This document shows positions 45,421 through 57,124 of a stretch of DNA of 64,000 nucleotides, in pieces (position 1 is the first letter of the stretch; each line of letters begins with the position of its first letter). The position numbers and the translations under genes were made by a program. The stretch spans positions 271,772,662 to 271,836,661 of the forward strand of contig NC_090322.1 in the NCBI RefSeq assembly GCF_040869045.1. The letters are read 5' to 3'. The stretch comes from Eurosta solidaginis. Its lineage: Eukaryota > Arthropoda > Insecta > Diptera > Tephritidae. The notes beneath the pieces were generated by a model. That model was not told the DNA's origin, made no database searches, and was given only the letters and a program-made list of their open reading frames with translations.

Positions 45421-46176
45421 TGGGAGAAAATGTTAGTTTTCGATTTAACTTATGGTGCTGTTTTTCACTTTGAAACTTAACTTTCTCCAATTTTTCTCAT
45501 ACGTAAAACTCAAAGTTTTTACTCTTTGAGAAGCATTTCATATGAGACGTTCGATCACTTGTCGACAAATATTTTGCCCCGATTGTGACATTACACGAAG
45601 TTTGTTTTGGGTTTTCCGCCATATAAAAAAAAGGTACGGAGTCAAATCAAAAACAACGTTCGGGGAAAAAACTTGTCGTAAATCAAATAAAAATTTGAGT
45701 GACCTATAAATTATTCTATGTTTGACTAAAATTTATTAAGCTGCTTGTTTTACTTTGAGAAGAACTTTGTTTGGCCTGCACTAATATATAAACAAGCGGC
45801 CTTTTCCAAGGTCAAAACAATTACTTTTGTTTAGTTTCAACTTTACAGATCAAACAAGTTTATTGCGATTTGTAATGAATATGCAAACTTTTATAATAAT
45901 AATAATATCGACACAAACTCGATACACATTTCAATTATTTGTTTTGATTATAAACCAATTCTTTTACAAATGCTAAGATACTTCAAAGTTCCCCTTATCA
46001 AACCTTAAAGTTCAAAAGCAGACAAAGGAAAACAAAATAGAAAGAGTGCTCCTACTCCTGCCCCTACTTTTGTTCTCTCAACAAACTAGTTTTGTTTCAA
46101 CAAAAATGTTTGTATGTACATTAGATTGAATTGAAAAAAAAATAAAAATTTGTTTAAGGTGAGTTCAATTTATACT
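45421..46176. other. Unassigned
   Basis: No gene, terminus or array was recognised. Confidence 0.4.
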
Positions 46177-46178
46177 TA

Positions 46179-46319
46179 TTATTTAAGAATTCATGAGCTT
46201 AACCATCGAAATATGCCAGTAAATGTTTCTTTCTTTCTTTTCAGTTTCTCCAAGAAAATCATAATAACTGAATATTCAATTACTATAAGCCGGTGTTAAG
46301 TTCATGAATTCTTAAATAA
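46179..46319. mobile_element. Small MITE-like inverted repeat, 141 bp
   Basis: Arms TTATTTAAGAATTCATGAGC and, from the right inward, TTATTTAAGAATTCATGAAC pair over about 26 bp and are ~90 bp apart. TA flanks both sides (46177-46178, 46320-46321), though in such AT-rich DNA this is weak. The middle is pyrimidine-rich. Confidence 0.6.
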
Positions 46320-49206
46320 TATGAAGAAAAAAATTGTAAAACACGGAGCTTAGGTTTGAAGTTTAAGTATGTTGAGCGCGTCTCGGAAAATATTTTTTTT
46401 TTTTCAAAATTATTTATTTATTTATTTATACATAAATCATTTGTTACATAAATAATAAAATTCCAAACACCAAGCAAAACCGGGTCGATTTTGACTCCAT
46501 TAGGCACTCAAGAAATCAGTAATGAAACAATTAAGGTTTTGTGTCTTATAGGAAAGATTGAGTTCAATAAGAGCTTTAATGTAGAAAACTCTACTAATTA
46601 TTTCATAAGCCCGCCGTGTGAAAATAATGTAAGCTTCGAATTTAGTAGCAATCTTTTGCAAACTTTTTTTAACTCGTATGCGTAACCAGTCTAATGTGCA
46701 TACATATAAGCCTGTTGTAAGAAAGTATACAAAAATTCCAAATACCCTTATTAAATTTGCACAAAAATAAATCAACCATGCTAAGAGGATTTCAATGCTG
46801 AGATTGTTCATCTAACTCTACGTACAAATGCAAACCACACAACCCTTCCTCAAACGGTTTAATACATAAGATTGCTCACTAAACTTTTAATCTTTCGTAG
46901 CCTCGTTGCAAAACCTAATGTCAAAAAAGCGATTAAGTTTTATCAAAGCTATTATTATTTTAACTCTTCCTTCTGTTCGAAAAAAAAAAATTTACTTTGC
47001 TAAGATTTCTATGCAACTATATTACACAAGATTTCGGCCAGCGAAAAGTCAAAGATACAAACACCAACTTGGGTATAAGCGCAGCTGTAGCCTTTCAACG
47101 CGCTCAGTGCACGGCTTGAGTGACACAAAGAAGAAAGTGCAAAAACAAAAAAAAAAACAAAGGAAAGTAGAAATAGAGAATTTAAATGCTTGTTACAACA
47201 GGAAATAGATATGTTTCGCTTTGAATTCGGTTCTTTGAGAGCAGAGCAAATGTTTCAATGGATACACTTTGTGGTTCAACTACATGGAGCCTAACAACAT
47301 TCCAGCTTTGACGGTTATAGTTTAGGCGTGTTGGTATTTGTACGCAGACATATGACCACTAGGGTGGTCTGTGTTTTGATGTGGTTGAAACTGGACGAAT
47401 TTTTGGAGAAGAAAAAATATAACAAGAACGGAAGTCGGTAACCTCCTAGTGGAAACAGATGTCATTACCCTACTGGCAGAAGCGCCACATTAAAATTCGT
47501 GACTGGTTAGCAATCAAGGTACACTGCCATGTTCTTTTTGCGAGGAAAAATTATTTTGGATTAAACAACTTTTTCAAATCGTTATAGTTAAGATTATAGT
47601 GACATGAGTCGTTCATTGTAATTACTATGTTTATTTGATGTTGACCGAAACTCTTGACACATTTCGCTACATAATTTACGACCAACCTAATCAACATGCA
47701 TCTATATATTTACGTGTATGATTTGACCACGCCCGCAATTCACTACTTCGCTGTAAGAGTCACTTCAACTGCTGCCAGTTGCTCGCCACTCGTATTTATT
47801 ATGTAGGCATGCCTCCCTTTCAATAATTTAACTAAGGCCGCCCGTTTTCTCATTTTTCACTCCCTCGCTTTTAGTTGCCTTTCCTGTCCCACCCAACATC
47901 CTCTTGTTTCTGAATGCTTGAGCCTTCTGTTTGCTAACTGACAACAAAACTATTGGCTACGTAAACTTTTGCACCGACTTTTACTAAGGCAGCCATGCAA
48001 ATGTTTAAGTTGGCTTCCGCAGGATAAAAGTCAAAAAGAAGAAATTCCATTTCATTCATCTGCCGCCATTCCACATTGCCACGACGTCAAAGTCAAACCT
48101 TTCTGCACTTCAATTTACTTGGTCTGTTTCATTCCTTTTTTGGTAATGTATGCGCGTGAGTATGTTACTTTTCGAACTAGGCTTTCAACAACGTTTGAAG
48201 CTTTTCACTCTCCGCTTAACCACTATATCAAATAGAGGGGCAATCGGCACAAAACGAAGTAAACACATTCGTCTCAATCACGCATCGCAATGCCCTTTTT
48301 AGGCGTATCATATGGGATACATACATAAGCTTTGCATTTGTGTGTATATGTGCTCACTATTTCTCATTGCATAGTTAGGGTTTCTGGCGAAAATTTTGAG
48401 TGCTGTTTTATGTTTTGGTAAGCCGCTGTGAATGAATCGCATGCAGCTTTCGATCAACCCAACACTAATAAACTACAATTTTCGCTTGGTATTTCCAATG
48501 ATAGCTTTGATTACAAAAGATTTTCATAGAAAGTTGGCTTTTCCGTATAATAGTAGATTGCAACGAATTTACTGAAATTCGTTACAATATTCTTGGAAGG
48601 TATGTATGCTACATTTGCTAGCTATTAATATTCCATACAAACTTTTATTTTGGTGCGTTTTAACATTTAACGTAACTAAAACAGCGAATGCGGAGATGTA
48701 GTGTGCCTGGCTTTGAAGCCAGAATCTTGGGAATCAGTTCAGTTCTGCAAACTCCTCGTGCTCTTTTTTGTATCTGAAATTCTTATCAAGGAATGAATGC
48801 TGGCAACATTTATTATATTCATACATTATAATTATCTTTCCATGGCCAAAACTGCAACCACAAAATAACCATAGATTATAACTAAGCTACTGGAGATCAA
48901 ACTAAACCTCGTGTAGGACAAGTCACGTGAAAGTGTCCCCAAAGTCAATTGTACTATCTGTATGGCATCACGGTGTGATGGCTCGCAATCGAAATGAGCA
49001 TCAAGTGTGCAGGAGAATCAGCAGCTGTCAATGAACATCTAGAAAATCTCATAAAATTATGCTCAATCTCTTACCGATAGACTTGTATGGTAAGCTGCAG
49101 ACAAGTTGTAAAGCTGTTAGATTTAACTTGGCCTACCCTGGAGCAACATAAGGCTATCCCATATCAGTATTCTAGAGATCATTGCCAAAAACCTACGTTA
49201 AAATAT
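46320..49206. other. Unassigned, with a (TTTA)n tract
   Basis: TTATTTATTTATTTAT at about 46413-46430 could be a minus-strand retroposon tail ((TAAA)n), with AT-rich ORFs behind it on both strands (46500-46811, 46906-47208) that I cannot identify. The rest shows no gene or element boundary. A GC-richer stretch at 47,740-48,130 contains an 88-residue ORF without recognised motifs. Confidence 0.35.
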
Positions 49207-49684
49207 TGTTCCGAATATTAGCAATTTCGGCATAACATTATGCCGGTGGTAAATAAATGCTGCTAAACAACAACAGCAAGGTAAGCAAATGAGACAAAAA
49301 CGTAAATGTAAACAGTAACAAAGAGCGCAGACGACAATACGCACACATGTACACAGCAATAAGGAGGGCATATTACGTCACATAAACCAGAGGAAGGCTG
49401 TTCGAGAAGGGTCCAGATCCTGGAAGAAGAGTTGTGATGAAACCAGCTGAATGCTAAATAAACACCTCAGTCTGGAAAATAATCAATATGTTTGAATTTA
49501 ACTCGTTATAAGTGAAGTGCGCAAATACATTAAATTTTAAAGTTCTTGTACTAGTATATAGTTGTGCTGTTAATAAAGGGCATCTTGCATACAGAACATT
49601 TCAGTTTACTTATTTATTGAACAGTTCAGTGATTCGAACGATAACAAAAGTCTAGGAATACGAAAATCCTTAAAACTCGCTACA
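49207..49684 (+). mobile_element. Solo gypsy-like LTR (LTR-3), 478 bp, diverged
   Basis: Starts TGTTCCGAATATTAGC and ends ACTCGCTACA, with the family phrase TTCAGTGATTCGAACG near its end and AATAAAGGG at about 49572. A perfect TSD ATAT is at 49203-49206 and 49685-49688. It is related to LTR-1/2 at both ends but different in the middle, and the TATAAAA box is not visible, so it is a separate subfamily. Confidence 0.8.
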
Positions 49685-49689
49685 ATATT

Positions 49690-49830
49690 ATACTGCATCG
49701 ACCCTCTGTCTGTTAAAAGCATCTCCATTTTAATCCCAGAGAGGAACGAATCGGACGAAATTTCTTCTATAAACCTCCAGTCTGCGGTCTTCTCCACGGA
49801 TGGCTCCAAAATTAATTGAGAAGCGGGCAG
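49690..49830 (+). pseudogene. LINE RNase H fragment beside LTR-3
   Basis: Plus-strand translation gives ILIPERNESDEISS and NLQSAVFSTDGSKIN followed by a stop. STDGSK matches the YTDGSK start of LINE RNase H, and the preceding residues match the linker seen in such ORFs. Further decayed sequence may continue to about 50,300. Confidence 0.45.
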
Positions 49831-49834
49831 TGAT

Positions 49835-50365
49835 ATCTAATCAAGGATTTTACACTTTTCTTAAGTATAGGGCTGAAGACCTACTATACCGTCCTTAATG
49901 TAAAACAGCCATTAAATATGCCGCTCGCTGCCTGCTATCTAAGAACCCTACATCAAACTAATAGAAAGAAGCAATAAACTGCAGACGATCGCTAAATGCG
50001 TGCATCTGAGCGCTAATAAGTGTCCCAGGTCAACTGAAGAAAGCCACTGAGCATATAGAATTAATTAGCTGAGTGGCATTGTTGCTCCTCCATTCTCGTT
50101 CTTATGCATTGAAGCTCTAGTTTAGTCACTCCGTACTTTCCAAAACGTAGTAAATTCCAAATATATTGTATTGGCGTGGAGTGAGGTTGCGATCATTTTC
50201 GAGCATCAGAACTTCATGAGCACTATACCGTTTCAAATTTTCGAAGCCTCATTCGCAGCTATTTTCGAGGCTTCAACACAAAGACACCCTTACTAAGAGC
50301 TTCAGTGCATATCGGTACATAATTTATCTGCCCTTTCCTTTAAGCTGACATCTTCAATAACTTAA
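49835..50365. other. Unassigned, GC-richer, possibly old LINE
   Basis: It has less AT bias than its surroundings and contains protein-like but interrupted frames. No motif could be recognised. Confidence 0.3.
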
Positions 50366-50816
50366 TAAAAACAAGTAAGGACCTTTCATGAATGGGGCTT
50401 AACAATAATCTTATCCCATTCGTAATCTCCGAATAATCGGATGTATAAGATAAGAAATATATAGTGAACAGATCTACATACCTAAACGATTTTTAAGATA
50501 AATATAAAATAAAAAATAGGTAGGTACTTTGTGTGAGGATGCAAAGTTTCAGGTTTTTTGTGGTCTGCATGTAAAAACTATGACTACGAATCACGTATTT
50601 CAAAAATATATGACGTAAACGTAACTATTTGATGAAACTTTATGAATTTTAAAGCTTCTAGCCGAAAAAAGGGGCAAAAAAATACAGTTTATATGGGGTA
50701 TATAATATATGTACCACCGATCTCTATGATTTTTTCAGACAACAATATATGCTATATACGTAAGCATTTGGTGAAATTTTAACATATCGAAACGATTTTT
50801 AAGATAAATATAAAAT

Positions 50817-53800
50817 AAACAAATAAGGAAGGTTAAGTTCGGGTGTAACCGAACATTACATACTCAGTTGAGAGCTATGGTGACAACATAAGGGAAAATA
50901 ACCATGTAGGAAAATGAACCGAGGGAAACCCTGGAATGTGTTTGTATGACATGTGTATCAAATGAAAGGCATTAAAGAGTATTTTATGAGGGAGTGGGCC
51001 ATAGTTCTATAGGTGGACGCCATTTAGGGATATAGCCATAAAGGTGGATCAGGGTTAACTCTAGAATGCGTTTGTACGATATGGGTATCAAATGAAAGGT
51101 GTTAATGAGTATTTTAAAAGGGAGTAATTCTTAGTTCCATAGGTGGAAGCCGTTTCCAGATATCGCCATAAAGGTGGACCAGGGGTGACTCTAGAATGTG
51201 TTTGTACGATATGGATATCAAATTAAAGGTATTAATGAGGGTTTTAAAAGGGAGTGGTGGTTGTTGTATAGGTGGTCGCCTTTTCGAGATATCGCCATAA
51301 AGGTGGACCAGGGGTGACTCTATAATGCGTTTGTACGATATGGGTATCAAATAAAAGGTGTTAATGAGTATTTTAAAAGGGAGTAATTCTTAGTTCCATA
51401 GGTGGAAGCCGTTTCCAGATATCGCCATAAAAGTGGACCAGGGGTGACTCTAGAATGTGTTTGTACGATATGGGTATCAAATTAAAGGTATTAATGAGGG
51501 TTTTAAAAGGGAGTGGTGGTTGTTGTATAGGTGGTCGCCTTTTCGAGATATCGCCATAAAGGTGGACCAGGGGTGACTCTATAATGCGTTTGTACGATAT
51601 GGGTATCAAATAAAAGGTGTTAATGAGTATTTTAAAAGGGAGTAATCCTTAGTTCCATAGGTGGAAGCCGTTTCGAGATATCGCCATAAAGGTGGACCAG
51701 GGGTGACTCTAGAATGTGTTTGTACGATATGGATATCAAATCAAAGGTATTAATGAGGGTTTTAAAAGGGAGTGGTGGTTGTTGTATAGGTGGTCGCCTT
51801 TTCGAGATATCGCCATAAAGGTGGACCAGGGGTGACTCTAGAATGCGTTTGTACGATATGGGTATCAAATGAAAGGTGTTAATGAGTATTTTAAAAGGGA
51901 GTAATTCTTAGTTCCATAGGTGGAAGCCGTTTCCAGATATCGCCATAAAAGTGGACCAGGGGTGACTCTAGAATGTGTTTGTACGATATGGGTATCAAAT
52001 TAAAGGTATTAATGAGGGTTTTAAAAGGGAGTGGTGGTTGTTGTATAGGTGGTCGCCTTTTCGAGATATCGCCATAAAGGTGGACCAGGGGTGACTCTAT
52101 AATGCGTTTGTACGATATGGGTATCAAATAAAAGGTGTTAATGAGTATTTTAAAAGGGAGTAATCCTTAGTTCCATAGGTGGAAGCCGTTTCGAGATATC
52201 GCCATAAAGGTGGACCAGGGGTGACTCTAGAATGTGTTTGTACGATATGGATATCAAATTAAAGGTATTAATGAGGGTTTTAAAAGGGAGTGGTGGTTGT
52301 TGTATAGGTGGTCGCCTTTTCGAGATATCGCCATAAAGGTGGACCAGGGGTGACTCTAGAATGCGTTTGTACGATATGGGTATCAAATGAAAGGTGTTAA
52401 TGAGTATTTTAAAAGGGAGTAATCCTTAGTTCCATAGGTGGACGCCGTTTCGAGATATCGCCATAAAGGTGGACCAGAGGTGACCCTAGAATTTGTTTGT
52501 ACAATTTGGTATCAAAAAAAGGTGTTAATGAGTATTTTAAAAGGGAGTAATCCTTAGTTCCATAGGTGGACGCCGTTTCGAGATATCGCCATAAAGGTGG
52601 ACCAGAGGTGACCCTAGAATTTGTTTGTACAATTTGGTATCACAAAAAGGTGTTAATGAGTATTTTAAAAAGGAGTAATCCTTAGTTCCATAGGTGGACG
52701 CCGTTTCGAGATATCGCCATAAAGGTGGACCAGGGGTGACCCTAGAATTTGTTTGTACAATATGGACATCAAACGAATGGTGTTAATGAGTATTTTAAAA
52801 GGGAGTGGGCCTTAGTTCTATAGGTGGATGCCGTTTCGAAATATCGCCATAAAAGTGGACCAGGGGTGACTCTAGAATGTGTTTGTACGATATGGGTATC
52901 AAATTAAAGGTATTAATGAGGGTTTTAAAAGGGAGTGGTGGTTGTTGTATAGGTGGTCGCCTTTTCGAGATATCGCCATAAAAGTGGACCAGGGGTGACT
53001 CTATTATGCGTTTGTACGATATGGGTATCAAATGAAAGGTGTTAATGAGTATTTTAAAAGGGAGTAATCCTTAGTTCCATAGGTTGAAGCCGTTTCGAGA
53101 TATCGCCATAAAGGTGGACCAGGGGTGACCCTAGAATTTGTTTGTACAATATGGGCATCAAACGAAAGGTGTTAATGAGTATTTTAAAATGGAGTGGGCC
53201 TTAGTTCTATAGGTGGACGCCGTTTCGAAATATCGCCACAAAGGTGGACCAGGGGTGACTCTAGAATGTGTTTGTACGATATGGATATCAAATTAAAGGT
53301 ATTAATGAGAGTTTTAAAAGGGAGTGGTGGTAGTTGTATATGTGAAGGCGTTTTCCAGATATCGACCAAAATGTGGACCAGGGTGACCCAGAACATTATC
53401 TGTTGGATACAGCTAATTTATTTATATATGTAATACCTGCCAAGATTTTAAGGGTTTTTTATTTCGCCCTGCAGAACTTTTCATTTTCTTCTACTTAATA
53501 TGGTAGGTGTCACAACCATTTTATAAAGTTTTTTCTAAAGTTATATTTCGCGTCAATAAAGCAATCCAATTACCTTACCATATTTCATCCCTTTTTTCGT
53601 ATTTGGTATAGAATTATGGCATTTTTTTCATTTTTCGTAATTTTCGATATCGAAAAAGTGGGCGTGGTCATAGTCGGATTTCGTTCATTTTTTATACCAA
53701 GATAAAGAGAGTTCAAGTAAACACGTGAACTAAGTTCATTAAAGATGTGTCGATTTTTGCTCAAGTTATCGTGTTAACGGACATGCGGAAGGACAGACGG

Positions 53801-54612
53801 ACGACTGTGTATAAAAACTGGGCGTGGCATCAACCGATTCCGCCCATTTTCACAGAAAACTGTTAACGTCATAAAATCTATGCCCTACCAAATTTCAAAA
53901 GGATTGGTTAATTTTTGTTCGACTTATGGCGTTAAAAGTATCCTAGACAAATTAAATTAAAAAGGGCGGAGCCACGCCCATTTTGAAATTTTCTTTTATT
54001 TTTGTATTTTGTTGCACCACATCATTACTGGAGTTGAATGTTGACATAATTTACTTATATAATAATTTATATATAAATTTTTTTTTTTAAGTGGGCGTGG
54101 TCCTTCTCCGATTTTGCCAATTTTTATTAAGCGTACATATAGTAATAGGAGTAATGTTCCTGGCAAATTTCATCATGATATCTTCAACGACTGCCAAATT
54201 ACAGCTTGCAAAATTTTTAAATTACCTTCTTTTAAAAGTAAGCGGTGCCACGCCCATTGTCCAAAATTTTACTAATTTTCTATTCTGCGTCATAAGTTCA
54301 ACTCATCTACCAAGTTTCGTCGCTTTATCTGTCTTTTGTAATTAATTATCGCACTTTTTCCGTTTTATATCGAAAAAGTGGGCGTGATTATAGTCCGATA
54401 TCGTTCATTTTAAATAGCGATCTGAGATGAGTGCTCAGGAACCTACATACCATATTTCATCAAGATACCTCAAAATTTACTCAAGTTATCGTGTTAACGG
54501 ACGGACGGACGGACGGACATGGCTCAATCAAATTTTTTTTCGATCCTGATTATTTGATATATCGTTATCCAATCAAACTTAATATACTCTGTGAGCTCTG
54601 CTCAACTGAGTA
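50817..54612. mobile_element. DINE/INE-1-like family B, copy 2, with expanded array
   Basis: Left end AAACAAATAAGGAAGG, hairpin GTTCGGGTGTAACCGAAC (50837-50854) and TACTCAGTTGAGAGCT (50861-50876). Right end has GGACGGACGGACGGAC, ACATGGCTCAATC and AGCTCTGCTCAACTGAGTA (54594-54612). Unique parts match copy 1 closely (for example 53,640-54,000 against 35,060-35,420). Its core array is about 19 units against about 7 in copy 1. It sits inside family A copy 2. Confidence 0.8.
50930..53390. repeat. Higher-order tandem array: ~129.5-bp monomer, 259-bp dimer, 518-bp tetramer
   Basis: About 19 monomers are marked by GTATCAAAT. Odd and even monomers differ (GGGAGTAATTC/TCCTTAG versus GGGAGTGGTGGTTGTTG), giving an exact 259-bp period from 51114 to 52386. 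Dimers starting at 51373 and 51891 are the same variant, as are those at 51632 and 52150, so 51373-51890 and 51891-52408 are a near-identical 518-bp duplication. Units after 52,400 are a different, single-monomer type (about 127-130 bp). Repeated 78-codon minus-strand ORFs arise only from the periodicity. Confidence 0.92.
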
Positions 54613-55240
54613 TAAAAATAGGTAGGTTCTTTGTGTGAGGATGCAAAGCTTCACGTTTTTTGTGGTCTGCGTGTAAAAACTATGACTACGAATCACGTAT
54701 TTCAAAAATATATGACGTAAACGTAACTATTTGATGAAACTTGATGAATTTTGAAGCTTCTAGCCGTAAAAAAGGGGCAAAAATTACAGTTTATATGAAG
54801 TATATAATATATATACCACCGATCTCTATGATTTTTTCAGACAACAATATGTGCAATATACGAAAGTATATGGTGAAGGTTGAAGCTTCAATCTGTTAAA
54901 TTGGGTAAGATATTACAAAAACCCTCTTTTTCTGAAAAATCGGTTGTATGGAGGATATATGCTATAGTGGTCCGGTCCGGTCGGTTCCGACAAATGTCTA
55001 ATCGGACACCCAAATACACCCGCTCACCAAATTTTATCAAGATATCTCAAAAATTGAGGGACTAGTTTGCATACAAACAGACAGACGGACAGACGGACAT
55101 AGCTAAATCAAGTCAGCTCTTCAACCTGATTATTTCGGTATACTTAATGGTGGGTCTATCTATTTTCCTTTAAGGACTTACAATTTTCGGTTTCGTGACG
55201 AAATTAATATACCATTTCATTTTCATGAAAGGTATAAAAA

Positions 55241-57120
55241 TCGTGTGTGCGAAGTTCTCGTGAAATTCGATAACTCTTTGATATCAAATCGATAACTCAT
55301 TACGGATAGACAATGATGCAAAACACTATTTTGTAACAAGTGAGTACATTGGCCTTGGGATTTTTTCAACAAATACCAACTCTTTTATCGTTTTACATAA
55401 CTTCAAGGTCGGTTTTTCGAAAAATAGAGTATATACCAAATACGGTAAAGAAATTACTGTTTAATAGATTTTGTAGGCAAAACCAACAATTTCGTTTTCA
55501 ATTAAATAGAGAGAATTCAGCCTTTGAGAATCCAATGTTTCTCATGCGTATTACATAACCAAAAACTGTGGTGAGATAAACATAAAAAAAATCGTTAATA
55601 CCGCTCAATTTTTTTAACTTAATTTACAAATCACCGACTAATTCTTGTCATTAAAATTTAAAAAAATAAGCTAAAGGAATATGTTTTATATTTGATATTT
55701 GAAAACTATAATAATGTTATTTCTAAACGTCCTTCAAAAAAAAGAGAAACTTCTTACTGCTTTCCAAAATGTGTCTTGTCTAGAACAGTGCGGGGCTAAT
55801 CTTAAACGATACTTTAGTGATTCAAAATATACCCATTAAATTCTTGGCCTTCTCCTTTCCTGCCACTCCATTCTCTTTCACTTCAACAGCATAATGAAGC
55901 ATCACTTAAGTACAAAATGAGATATTAGCATAATCCTTAATTTACAATCTTCACTCCCTCTCGGCTGAGCGCTTGCTCGGTTAAAGAGCGGGCGTTGTCA
56001 GCACTAAAACGCTAAATACCGAAGCATTGATTACAACGGACTCCTTCTACGGGCGCCTTCTACACAGCGACAAAATATTTTCCCGCTTTTTCTATTACTA
56101 TGCAATCAGAATGGATGGCTCATTAATGCCGACAACCATGAACAACAAATCACTAGTAATAAGTTGACTTCAAGTTTTCCATAGCCCTTTAATGGATCAT
56201 AAGAATGGTGAATATTAAGATATGCTCGTGCGGGCGCATGTTTGCTAGTATTTGGGGCTATGAATGTATTTTGCGATTATTTTCCTCATCGTGTCGGTTT
56301 GTTGAAAGGAGGGTGAACATTTTAATTATTCTTGCTGCCGAAGTGTGTTTTAGAGTTTACTCAATCGGCGACCTCGCAATTATATTGGCCTTAACTTAGA
56401 AATACTATTTGCAATATATGTGTTTTATGAAAACTGATAATGTTTGAATCATAACCAATATCAATTTTAACCCAGTGTTACCTCCAAGAACCCTCGTTCA
56501 TAAGTAGTTAGTGTACACAATCAAGAAGCCAGCGAATTTCGTTCTATGATCAGATGCCGTGAAAAAAATGTCCGTACAAAAATATATGCGAATATATCAA
56601 ACTTTTCGTTATCACTTTATAGACCTTGAGTCTCATTCCAAAACAAAAGCAAATTGTAAATCATTGGCATAGCGAGCAAAGAGCAGACACGGTGGCGCCG
56701 TTTTATTGGTGTTTAAAGTTGCTTACTCTATTTGATGGTCCACCAGTATTCGTTCAACAAGGATATCAGATTATTGCGCTTGTGTGTGCTTAATATGCAT
56801 ACGAAGTTGTTGTCCTTCTGTCCAGTTCTGTCGAAAATTGATACGTCAAAATTTAGACACACATTCGCTGGTGTGAGTGTGAAATATTCCCATTGACAGC
56901 AAAGTTAATGGAAAAATCTGTATGGCGCCGTTAAAAGTGACAAAGATTTAATGAGCAAAAGTGTAAAACAAAGCCGTTTGTGTTAGACTGTGGGCTTGTT
57001 GAAAGTAAAAACGCAAAATTTAAACGATAGTGCAAAAATTAACATGCGTAAATTTGCCAGAGCTTCCAATAATTCCCATTGTATTTGCTAATTATCTAAA
57101 AAATTTTTCTGTCAAATAAT
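55241..57120. other. Unassigned, with a short TTATCG-type patch
   Basis: Just after family A, 55265-55305 contains CGATAACTC repeats like the TTATCG elements. The rest shows no gene or terminus. Confidence 0.4.
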
Positions 57121-57124
57121 TTAT

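Larger units (their letters stand above)
50366..55240. mobile_element. DINE/INE-1-like family A, copy 2, split by family B copy 2
   Basis: The left part (50366-50816) starts AAAAACAAGTAAGG with subterminal repeat ACCTTTCATGAA (50381-50392). The right part (54613-55240) ends with a GGAC-type block, CATAGCTAAATCAAG and the inverted repeat TTCATGAAAGGT (55222-55233) plus GTATAAAAA. Within the left part, sequence from ACGATTTTTAAGATAAATAT is present twice (about 50487 and 50791), so a segment of ~300 bp was duplicated before family B inserted in the second copy. The core satellite of copy 1 is represented by a single diverged subunit only. Confidence 0.75.

Noticed and set aside
46500..46811. 103-codon minus-strand ORF as a LINE C-terminus
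   Set aside because: No RT or RNase H motif could be recognised; only the nearby (TTTA)n tract hints at a retroposon.
51114..53031. Series of near-identical 78-codon minus-strand ORFs
   Set aside because: They recur with the 259-bp repeat period of the family B array and have no recognisable domain.
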